Positions 40,801 to 52,800 of a stretch of DNA of 64,000 nt are shown here, piece after piece (within the stretch, counting starts at the first letter, position 1; every line of letters begins with the position of its first letter). The stretch comes from Symsagittifera roscoffensis. Its lineage: Eukaryota > Xenacoelomorpha > Acoela > Convolutidae. The translations under genes were made by a program, and so were the position numbers. Below the pieces are notes generated by a model. That model was not told the origin of the DNA, did no database searches, and saw only the letters and a program-made list of their open reading frames with translations. The stretch spans positions 89,007,845-89,071,844 of the forward strand of contig NC_087062.1 in NCBI RefSeq assembly GCF_963678635.1, read 5' to 3'.

Positions 40801-43800
40801 TTTTCACGGTTTCTCAGCGAAATTTTGTTTGTTCGAACCGCTTCCTTTTCGAATCGTCCAAAAATTTTAGTTTATCCTAATTGAATGATTGCATTGTGGT
40901 CTGGTAAAAGGTCGGTCTGGTAAAAGGTCGGTCGGGTAAAAGATCTAACCCCGATTTAAAATATCCGGACAAATTGAATAAGATTTGAAGCATTTTTAAA
41001 TGCGTTTTTCTCAATTTGGGTTGATTTTAAACAAAAACTGATGAAACTAAATTTTGCCTAGAATTGGCTTTTTTCCGTTTTCCCTCCACTTTTCAAATTT
41101 TTTGTTTTCATAGTTGTTGCACGTGTAATTACGGCTAAACTGCTTTTTCCTTTATCATGGCAAATGGCAATGTTAAAGTAGTTTTTCCAAACAGAAGATC
41201 AGAGCCTTAGAATCAGAGCCTTAGAAGATCAGAAGTGGAAAAAAGTTAATATGGTGCAACTTGTTTTGCAAAAATTTAGCCAACAGTTACCTAAAAACGA
41301 AGAATCAAATCTTTCTTACTCAATAAAAAGACATTTTTTGGCAATCAAACGAAAATAAACTCTTTTTTACAATATAAAAAATCATTTTGTAGAACTTTTT
41401 AAAACGTTTTGCGCCATAGTCGGAGTGAGTTATGTCTGGAGTGTATAACTCATAGAGTAATTTCGGATAGGGTACACCGTCTGCTCGTCACGCTATCTTA
41501 TTTTCGGCCGGATAGATTCGTGCAACTTCTTAGTCTAATACCGATCCTAATCTTACTCTTATACTATCTAGTCTCAGGTTGTTTAACTAGTCTCTGCTAG
41601 GCTCAATAGATCTAGGGTATACTGGTTTATTGCGGCTGCTGAAGTGCTCGGGAGAGTCCAACTAATTTCTAAGTTAAATTCAAATCTCTCTGGTGCTGAA
41701 ATTACAAGTAACTTCAGCACTTACAAATAAGTGGGTTGTTAGTTAGATGGATCATGATTGGTTAATATTAAATACTTTACATTGGTAAAACATTTAATTT
41801 ATCCAATCATAAAATGTAGTTTAGATCAGGTTCCACCCATCCGGGTTTTACAGAGTTTTTTAGAACAGTTCTTCTGTAATTCAAGGATGGATGATGGACG
41901 TTGGTATTTGGCGAATCATCATATTTCTTTGTTTCCTTTTTGTTTAGGAAGTTCCAGGAAACTGGAGTTAGAGACATAAGACGTTGTGTTCTTCTTGTGA
42001 CAACGACTGAGTCTCTGCAACAAAACCAATTCTGATTTCAGAATGGTTGGCTATGTCAGGTTTTTCTGTTCTTCGGGGAGAACTTCTTTTGTGTCTGATC
42101 TAGCTTGGGAATGGCGTGGAGATTGTGCGTGGAGGGGATGCCTGGTTACTCGGATCTGTACGTACACTTGGGTCATCGAGGTGGTCATTGGTCTAGTTCA
42201 ATGAAGTCCTTTTCTGCGAGGTCAAGTCGTACTCTAAATCCTTTGAGTTGTGATTGTGAGCGGCATATCGATTGTAGTTGGTCATTCTCTCTCGAGTGTA
42301 GTGAGGTCGTCTTATCTTTTGATGTTCGTCCTTGGTGTTGTATTCTGATCTATATATTGCATCATGTGATTTTACATTTTATAAAACTTTTATTAGTTTA
42401 ATATTTTTTAATAATGATTTTAGTTAGTTGTTTTCACAAAAGCTTTTTGTTTTAGTTCGGTTATTTTGAAGAGTTACTCACCCTTGAGTAGCTCTTATTA
42501 AAAATAAAGGTGTGGTCACAAAGCGTGGATGTAGCGCGGTGGGTTAGGCCGGCTATAGAGCATGCTCAGGACGTCCTTCCTGGTGGGTTAGGCCAGGTGT
42601 GGGAGTATGATTTCATGCGGTTTTTGTGAGGGGTCCTGTTATGTGACAACGTTTTATGTTGGGTTTGTTGTGGTTTTTCTTATGTTTCGTTGGTTGTGTC
42701 CTTTTTTCAAAAATCAAATTGTTTGTGGTATGGGTTTGTCTTTCGACTTTTTTGTGTTTTATTATTTCTTTCTAAGACTTTGTAATAGTCTTCAAAAGAA
42801 TAATTTATCCAGTTTTAAACTGGGTTAATCCGGTTTGGGTACCGTTGGTTTCCTTTTCTTAGTCATGCTGTTATTCTATGATTTGTGGTATTTAGTAAGC
42901 TGCGTTGGTTAGTTTTGTTTAGTATATGATTCCTTTCCAACCGGGTTAAAGGAAAGTTTGAAACATGTTATTATATGTTAGAGTTGTTGAGTGTGAAAAC
43001 TTGAAACTGAAATTCATTATTTTAAACAATTCTTCGTGGGCGAGCTGTGCGAGTTTGGATAGAATTTCTGTGCGAATGAATGAAAATATCAAAAGGTTAG
43101 TACTGCAATTGCATTTTATTAATTTACTGCATAGAATTTGGAAATTTACTGCTAGTTATGGGGGAATTTTAAGATACAAATTTTCATCATAATTAGATTT
43201 ACTGCTTTTGGGGGAAAATTTTATAAATTAATTTATTGCATTGGTATTATATTTATTTAATTGTTGGTGCACAAGTTTAATAGGGTTTTAAATAGTTTTG
43301 AAGAAGTTTGCTATTTTTTATTTTTCTTTTGTGAATTTTTCAGATGATCTAGGATGAAGGCTAAAAATCTAAAGAAAACATGAATAAAGAATGGTGAGTT
43401 TTTTAATATTTTAATTAGTTAGTAATATTCATTGAATTCATACTTACCTGTTAGTCGTCGGGGAAAAAACCGTGGGGGAAGATATCGTGAATTAGTTCTG
43501 AAGTTGTTATTAATTTAGCTAAGATGCGGATGATATTTTTAGTTTGAAGCAGTGGCCAAAGCAATTGAAGTGCCTTAATAGTGGTTAGTTCTTCAGTGCC
43601 TACTGCAAACTCATAAGGTGTGTTTTGGATTAAGTTATATAATTTGTGGTTAAATTTAGTGTTGTGGATGAATTCTAAAATTGGGATTTCTATAGGTTGT
43701 ACAAACTCGTGCGGGATAAGGAAGGGTCGGGATTCTTCGGCGTTGAAGGTCTTGGTGATGGGGCAGAAAATGTACATTTGGGTTATGGGGTCATAATTAC

Positions 43801-46800
43801 GAAGAATACCATGGAGGTTAGTGTCTTTAATACAATATGTGAAATTTAGGAAATACGGTGAAGTGTATTTTGAATTGATGAATTGAAAACGATGGTGTGG
43901 TTGTCTAGAGGGTGTGTGGAGGTCAAAGTGATTTTGGATGAAACGATAGTAACTGTATGTATGTGTTTGTTTAGTGCGCAACATAATATCGTGTGAGCAG
44001 TGTAAATCTCTTTCGTGTGGTGCAAGGAAATGAAAGGTTAGTGAAAAGATTTGGAAGCGTTCTTTAAAACTTTCGTATGCCTGTGTGTTTGTTAGTGCTT
44101 CTGAAATAATGTGATCAAACTTTCGGTCGAAGATGTTTAGTGTAAATACATATGGTGTCTTGATGAAAAATTTCTCGGTGATTTGTGGATTAGTGAAGCG
44201 ATCGTCATCTAAGAATTGATCTTGGTTAGCTCTGATGATGTTGTGATCGTAGTATTCTAGCGTATATTCATTAGCTCTAGGTGCAGTGTGTATTTTTAGT
44301 GATTTTTTATATCCAACGTAAGTAAACTGTCTAGCGGTTAGTGGTGTAGTTAGTCGACATAGCATGTCTTTGTTTCGGTCTATATCGATGGAAGTGCTGG
44401 ATAAAGGTAAGCAAAGAGGGTTAGTGAAATGATAGTATGAGGTCCAAGAGAGAGTGGGCATTAAAACGTATTCATCTACAAAGTTGCGTGTTTCGTTAGC
44501 GTCGTGAGGGGTGTTTAAGGTGTATTGTGGAAATGAGGGTAAAGTGATAGCTAAAAATTCTTTAGTGTTAGTATGCTGGGGGTGGTTGATGTATTCACGG
44601 GCTGTTCCTGGTTTTGCTGGGAAAGGATGGTTGGGGAATTTTCTTTTAAAAGTGCGGTAAGCTCTATTAGTGTTTAGTGAAGATATAGTGGATGTGGATG
44701 ATGGTGTTAATGATTCAGTATAATTTGAAGAGGGTGTAGGGGGATTGGATGAATTTGTAGTGGAGGAGATTTGGTTTATGGTCGGGGTGTTAAGGTGGTA
44801 GGGTTGTTGTTGGAGGGTAATAAAATTATCTAGTTCTGGGGAGATTCGGGGGGTGTCTGGAGAATGAGATGATTGGTCAGAATGGTATGAGGAGTAGGTT
44901 GGGGTAACTTGGGAAGCATAAGAGGGTGTCGGAGTGATTGGGTCAGGGTTATTTGACAATATGGGTTGAAAAGGAGGTTGAGAAAAATTAGAAGGGTTAT
45001 GAAAATTATTGGATGGAGATGGTTCTGAGTCGGCAAATTCATCGGGGGTTTCAATATTCGGGTTATTTAGCTGTGAGATGGAGTATAAAACTGAAATATG
45101 TGAGTTAGTGTCGGAATTCATGCCTGATGTTACATTGCTAGATGGAAAATCGGGTGGCGGAAAAGCAAAAAGTGGTATGATTGGGATTGAAGAGGTAAGA
45201 TTGGTTTGATGGGAATTTGATCGGTGTAGTGATCCAAGTTGGCGGCTCATCGTGGGCTAAAAAAATTATTATTTTGAGATTGAAAAGCGGTGGTATGGGG
45301 CTGTTCAATAATTTGTTCATAAGTATTATCATCTTGTGATTGATGTGTCATTATATGTTGGACGGGACTTTGCGATGTATTGAGTCGAAAATTTGGATTA
45401 TGTGTGATTGCTAAATTTCGAAAATTTCGTGGGACTAGGGATAGTGGATGATTATTTGGTAGGGGTGGTAGTTGTGGTGCCGTTGGCTGTGTGTCGACAT
45501 TGTTATGTTCTTCGTCGTATGTATTTTGTCGTGTTGTTATTTTTGTGTTATATTCTTTTATTTGTGCGTCTAAAAGAATTTTGTTTATAGATGTGGAAAA
45601 AATTCCAAAAAATCCTGCAAAGAGTATGCGTGCTACGCTTGCTTGTCTGTTTACTTGTGTGTGTATAGCACATGTATTGTAGATTCCTTTTAAGAGTGAG
45701 AAAAGAAATCCAATAAAGTTAAACATTGCGTATAAAATAGTCAATTTTTCTAAGATGTAGTAGGGCCATCCTAGAAAATCGAGGATCTCATTTTTGAGTG
45801 TAACAAAGCTAAAAATGTTAATTGGTGATATATCTTGGGGACGGTATTTTTCACCGTTGAGATATATATAATCTTTAATGTCTTTAAAATATCCGCTATA
45901 GTCTTGTGTGTAGATATCGGCAAAACCTGCGGTTTCTGCAAGTTTGCGTAAGTTTTGGTCAATTGATTGTCTTTGTATTGTGTCCATTTGTGTTAATAAT
46001 TCCTGGAATTGTTGTGTTCTAATGTGATGTTGAATATCTGATTTTGAGTATATTCCTATTGATTGTAAGTCTATATTTGGGTTTCGAGCGATAGCGCGAA
46101 TGCTTTCTGGTGAAAATTTTTTGAGTGATTGCATTAATGTGGGATATGGAGTGAGAAGGTAATATTTATTTTCATCAGGGTTTAGTTGTACTACATTGTG
46201 GCTATTTTCTGATCCACATGGGACTGCGGTATCCCAGAAATAGGTTCTTCGTGAAAGTGTATCCACGAAATGTACTTTATTCTTATAAAAGATAGGGATT
46301 CTTTTATAACATCGTTTATCTTCAAAAACGTAGAGTGGTGATACTTTTTTGGTACAAGTATAAAACCATAAGATGTTTCCTTCGTAGTCTAAAAAATTTG
46401 ATCTATTTCCTGATAATAAGTATCCTGCATAGGGTATTTTTAATACTGCTAGTGAAAGTGATTGTAATATTTGTGTCCGTTCTAATTCGCATAGTTGGTG
46501 TAGTGTTTCTAATTCGGAGAGTGACATTTCTTGAAAAATGCGGCTAATTGTATAGTCTAGTTTCATATCTAAATGAATATCATAATGGATATTACCGAAA
46601 TATGTAGTATTCATTAGTGACAATTCTTGTAAGCGTGTGCTTCTGGTGTCATAAGGTTTTAGATGTCCACCAGGTTGTCCGTTGCTTTTTTCAAAATTAA
46701 CTGGTATATAGGATGTTCCTTCGTTTAGAGGATGACCTGTGGCATATGGGTCGATTTTTACTTTTCCAGTGGTCATGTCGAATCCTTTTTCGTATTCAAC

Positions 46801-49800
46801 TAATATTTCAGAGTATTGTGTTCTATGAAGTGGATTCCTGTATTTACATGCAAGTTCTGTTTCTTGATATATTTGAAAACGTGTCAATTTATTTTCTATA
46901 TTGTCTATGTTTCTAAAATCGGAACTTAGTTTGCGTGATGGATGGACTTGTTCATAAGGAATTGATTGTATGAAATATTTTTCGTGAAATTTTATCATAC
47001 GAGCGTGTATTTTTGCTACTTGAAATGTTGTACATGTATCTTCGGGGAACCAAACAATTGTTGCTTGTGTTCTCGTTGTAGGGTCGCAATATCCTTGATC
47101 ATTTTTACAAGGTAGTCGGATTCCTTGATAGATCATTGTATTATCAGATAAATCTCGTGTTAGTTGTATTTTTTCGAGTTGTATTTTCCAATCGAAAAAC
47201 ATTATTTCTTGGTATCCTTTATTTTTCGTGTCTGCTTTGCAGTTTGATGGGTTATTTATACCAATGTGTGGTATCCAATGTTTATCGTGTAGGTCATAGG
47301 TTAATCGTCCGTGTGCGCCGTTATACGGGTATTTTTCGTCTAGTTTTATATGTCCTTGGTGTCTTTCAAGTTGTGATTGGTGTACAGAGTCTGAAAAAAC
47401 TTGAAAATTAACTAATTTTCTTTGGGAGTTTTTATTTTGTGTGATGTTTAGTCTAAGTAATTCATTTTTACAATCGTCGGGATTGAGATGTAAAAGGCGT
47501 TCTATATTACTTTGATAGAATGATTCATGGTCAAGTCGGTTTTTGTTTCCGTTGGAGACTTGTGAACAATGTACTTTCTTTTCGGAAAATGTCGCTGTGA
47601 ATTTATAACCTGTAACTGTTGTTGCTCGGGCTTTTGAATAGAGTGTTGCTATGATATCTGTGGTTTCTATAGCTTGTGGTTCTGTTTCACATTGTGATAC
47701 TTGATTTATTGCATATTTATGTAGTGTTTTTTGTTCATTTTCTTCGCAATCGTAATGTGTTACTAATAAATCTTGTGGTCCTGTACGAGGGGAAGGGTTT
47801 ATGTTTTGATTTGAGGTTACTAGAAAAAAGAGTTGGAGAAAAATTAATAATTTTAGAATATACATGTGTATGATAATCCTGAGTATGGGTTATAAAATGT
47901 AATGTAACCAATTGTGTTTTTGGTGTATCTGTCGTATTTATATATTACTTCAGTAGTTATAAACGGTGGTGGTAATGATTGAGCTGTTATGTTAGGTGGT
48001 TTTAATGGGTAGGGATGTTGTGTAATATTGTTTAATTTAACTGTGATTTCAAACTTTAATTGTAAACTGTTTTGTTGGAGTATTTGAATATTGTGATCAC
48101 GGATATCGTTGTGAATATCTTGGCGATATTGTAATCTATTAAGTGCCCAGTTATGAAGGCGGTTACTTTCTTGATGTTGTCCAAATAATGGTGGAGGTGC
48201 TGTGAATGTATTCCAGTCTAATCTTAAAGGAATATTTATTGATGATTGTTCTCGATATCTGGCGTCGAGATTATTTGGAAAATTTAAGTTAAAGGGTAGT
48301 GGTGAAAATTGGCTTATTGATGGTGTTGATGGTAGTGATAATGTTTCTGGTAGTGATGAGGATGTTGTTGTATCCGTAGAAATATCTATGGGGTCATTGA
48401 CTAAATTTGGTTCACCTTGTGTAAATGAATGTGTAGTCCAATATGGAAATCGTGATGTTTGGTTTGGGGGGTTAAAAGGATTTTCACGTATTTGTTCAGA
48501 TGTTGGTGTTGAACCTAAGTAATCTGATGGTAAGCTTGAGGTGCTACGTTGTGAAAGAAGTGTAGGGGTTTCTGGTAATATACCAGTGGTGTTTTCTGGA
48601 GTGGTTTGTGATGGGGATTGAGGTATATCAAAATGAACTCGGGGAGTTTGAAAATTTCTATTTCGTCGAGGATGTATAATTTGTCTATTTATTTCTGTTG
48701 TGTTTTGGTTTTGACTAAGGTTTCGTATTCTGCTTAGTTCTTGTGGTAGTGTTGGGTAAAGATTATATGTTGGTTCACTTAGAGATGCTTGTCGTTCAAC
48801 TGGTTCTAGTGGTTCAGATAAACGAGCGTGCCGTTCTTCAAAAGTGTATGGATTGTCTTGAAAAGAAATTCGTGTGGATGTTTGAGGATTTTGAGTAGTT
48901 GAAGGTGGTGTTGGATTATCTTGGGATGATGTCGGTGAAGACTGATTCTGTGACTGTTGGGTAGCAATTTTTGATGGATTTTTGAATTGTTACTTTAGTG
49001 GGAAGGTTTATGTTTATTATAATATTCTTCCAAAAAAATAATTAAAAAAATTGTTGCTAGGGCAAATGTGATGATTGCTTTCTTTATACATTTACATATG
49101 GTCAAAATGAGGGATGATAAAAATGTTATGAAAATTACAAACAATAAAAAAATATCAGTTCTACTGAAAATTGTTCGTATCATTTAGACAAGTTGTGAAA
49201 ATCGTACCTGTGGATATATTCAAGGGTTTTGGAAAGTTGGAGGAATAGTTCGAGTATAGTGTAGAAAATTAAAAAAATGTTACAAAAAATGATTAAGATT
49301 ATTAGAAAAGATTCAAGTATATCAAAAAGAAATATTATAAAGGCTTCAAGTATTGAAAAAAAATGTTTAAAATTTATAAGTATTTGAGCAACTGTTTGAG
49401 AGAAAAGCATTTAAGAAATGATCTCTTGGTCGAATATTTTTTGCTGTTTGAGGCGATTTTCTAGTGTGGTCGAATTATTTATTAGTTTTTTGACAAGTGG
49501 GTTGAGTTTTGTAAAAAATTGTTGGGGGCAATTTTCATGGTGACTGGGAGGTCGTCTTTTTCTTTATTTTTGTTTGTCAAATGATCCGGGGTATGGTGAG
49601 ATTTTTATACTTTAGGCTAATTAAAATCTTCATTTTGTTACTTTAGGCTAAGTTATCAAATTTGTTTTGGGGGTATTCGTGGTCTGAGTTGGGGAAATAT
49701 TGTTGATCTTTGGGTTATTAGATAAGGGAGGGGTACGGTATTATGGTGATATTTATTTTAGCTGTCAAGTTGGAGTGGTTTGCTTATTTTTGACCTGGAG

Positions 49801-52800
49801 GTTGTAAAGTTATAGTTAGAGATGTGCCTGGAGTTCTAGATTATTCGTCTAATTGATCTTAGTTTGAGTTAGAGAAAGTGGCGGATTGGATGAATCCTAT
49901 TGGTCTATTTTGAACTAGAATTATTGCGTACTTGTGAGCATGTTATTTTGAAAAATTAAAATGAAAAATGTTACGGAGGTTTCAAGATTGTGAAGTATAA
50001 AATCTTAAAATTACTTTTTAAATTCTACTTTCTTTAATATTTTAGATTGGGGGATGAACATTTTGTAGTTTTTACGTGGTTGATTTCGGAGTCTTGTTGT
50101 TTTTCTATGTTCTGATTTGTCTATTTCTTCTTGGGGTATTATTTGTTCTGTCATTTTTCTATTTTTTCTTGGTTTTGGAGATTCTTTATGGTTTTGTGTA
50201 TTGTTTTTGGTAGCGGTTGGTTTTGTGTTTTGATTTTCGGTGGGGTTATCATTTTGTTCTGTGTTTTTCAGATGTGGTTCATTTTGAATGATTTTTAATC
50301 CTGTGAAAGAATATAATTGAGTTAATTCGCGGAGTGCGTATTCTTTTGGGTAATAAGGTAATAGGTTGTTTCGGTGCTGAACGATTTCTTTTTTGTTTGA
50401 GTCGGTAATTTTATATGTGACATCAGTGGGTTTTGCAATTATTTGGTAGGGTCCTTTTCGGAGGGGTTGTAATTTTTTAGAAATTCCTTTTTGAGTATTA
50501 AAATTAGGTATTAAAACAAATGTTCCAATTTTTAAATCGGAAGCTGGTGTAAAACGTGAATTGATTTGTTCATTTATGTTTTGTCTTTGTAATAACTTTT
50601 TCGTTATTTTTTGGTAAATTTCATTGTGTTTCTTATCTCTATTTAAAATCCATTCGGTGTGTGTACCGGAGGCTAGTTTAAGAATTTGTGGGTGATGAAA
50701 ATGATCTTCATCGTGCGTATGTAATGGGAGGTTATAACAAATTGAGTCTTTATTTGGTTGACAATAACCTTGTGCGTTTTTATGGGAATTTGCTGTAAAC
50801 ATTATTGGTTTGCGTGGCTTTTGGTTAAAAACCATTTCGTATGGTGACATTCCTAAAGTTGTCGTGATTTGTGAATTATATGCTAAGGGAAATAATTTTA
50901 CATCTGCTGACCATTCGGTATATTTTGTATCATTTCCGTTGATGATACATCTAAGATATTCTTGTAGTGAACGGTTCATACCTTCGACTAAGCCGTTTGT
51001 CCAAGGTGCATGAGATGTACGTGGTTTGTGTTTAATGTTGTATAAATGACATAGTGTTATTATTTCATTATTTATGAATTCTGTACCATTGTCTGTGACT
51101 AAAATTTCTGGTAGTCCAAATTTTGCTATCCAGTGTTCATAAAGTGTTGTATATGCGTAATAAGCATTAGAATGTGGTACTGGGTTAAGTGCTACATAGT
51201 GTGTGAATGCGTCAACAATTACCATAATGTAGGAGTTTCCTTCTGATGAGGGTGAAATTGGTCCTTTAGTATCAAATGAGATACGGTGATTAAAGTACAA
51301 ACTTTGTCCTTTAAAATCTTGTTTTTGTGCTATTTGTTTTTGATTTGGGTAAGGTTTATTCAGTTGACATACTATACAATCATTGCATAGTACTTTTATC
51401 CAAATTGGTGCATTTGGAAAGTAAAAATTTTGCATAAAATTTGAATATGTTTTTTCTGATCCAGAGTGTCCTTTAATATTTTGTGTATGTGAAATATTAA
51501 AAGCGATGAGAATCATACTTATAGGGAGACATGGAACTGTAGATTCATTCAGGTTATACTCTAAAAGGTCTGTATTTTCGTTAATTGTTGTGTTGTTAAA
51601 TTTGCGAAAGTATCGGAGGAGTGTTTTGTTTCCTAGAATGGTTGAATCTGCTTTGATAGGTTTAGTTTTATATTTGTGCCATGATTTCAGTTGTCGAATT
51701 ACTGGGTCAAGGTTTTGATATTGTTTCAGTGTTGAAATTGTAATTGTTTCTGTTGGGGGGAGAAAAATGTTTTCGATTTCTAATTTAGATAAGGGTATTG
51801 TATCAAGTGGGTCGTGAAGGTCAAAAACTTGATTTATTGTGTATTTTGAATCATTTGTTTGTGGTCCTGATAAATTTATTTTATCAGTTAAATCTTCTTT
51901 TTCAATTAGTGGAAAATGGTCTTTCTTAGGCGGGTGTTGTTTTGTTCGTTTTTGTTGGGTGTTATTTTTTATCCATTGAGAATATGGGATTGGTTTGAAA
52001 GTTGATGTTCCAAGTAGGTCAACTTCATAATGATTATTTTGACAATCTAAATAAAGTGGGAAATGTTGTAAATTATTTATTTGTGATTGTTCAATATCAG
52101 TTTTTACTGCATATTTGCATTCCAATCGGGGTGATGTTTCGTTTTCTGCAAGGTAGAATTTTATGTTTTTGGGTATTTCAACTGTTGTTTTTCGTGTAAG
52201 TAATTCAGGTGGTGTATTTCGACTTAAGGTGTCTGGTAATGCAAGATTTTTTCCTGCAGTCCAAACTATATGTAAGTTTGGAAATTTCATTAGAATTAGT
52301 TGAAATCTGTAAACTCGGTGGTTTGGGTTAGATTTCTGTGTGAAAAGAAAAATGATGGGTTTGTGGTCTGTGAATAAAACTGTTGGATGCTTTGATCCAA
52401 GTATCAGAAATTCATATTCTGTCAATGTATATATTATGGCTGTACATTCTCTCATTAGAGTTGAGAGTCGTAGCTCTGCTTGAGTGAATAATCGAGAATT
52501 TGCTGATATGAGGTTCATTTTATTTGTACCATTATGTGATTGTAATAGTGCTGCGCCGATGCCAAAGTTCGAAGCATCGCACATTGCATAAAATGGTTGA
52601 TCAGGGTCTGGAATTGTGTTTGAAATTTGTTCAGTTAAAAGTTTCTTTATTTCTTCGAATCGTGCTTGATGTTCTGTATTCCATTCAAAATTATTTTGTT
52701 GTCTAAGGATGTTGTAAAATGGTCGTAGATATAATTGCATTTTATAAACATATTTACTTAAAAAGTTTAACATTCCAAGGAATTCTTGGATTTTCTTTTT

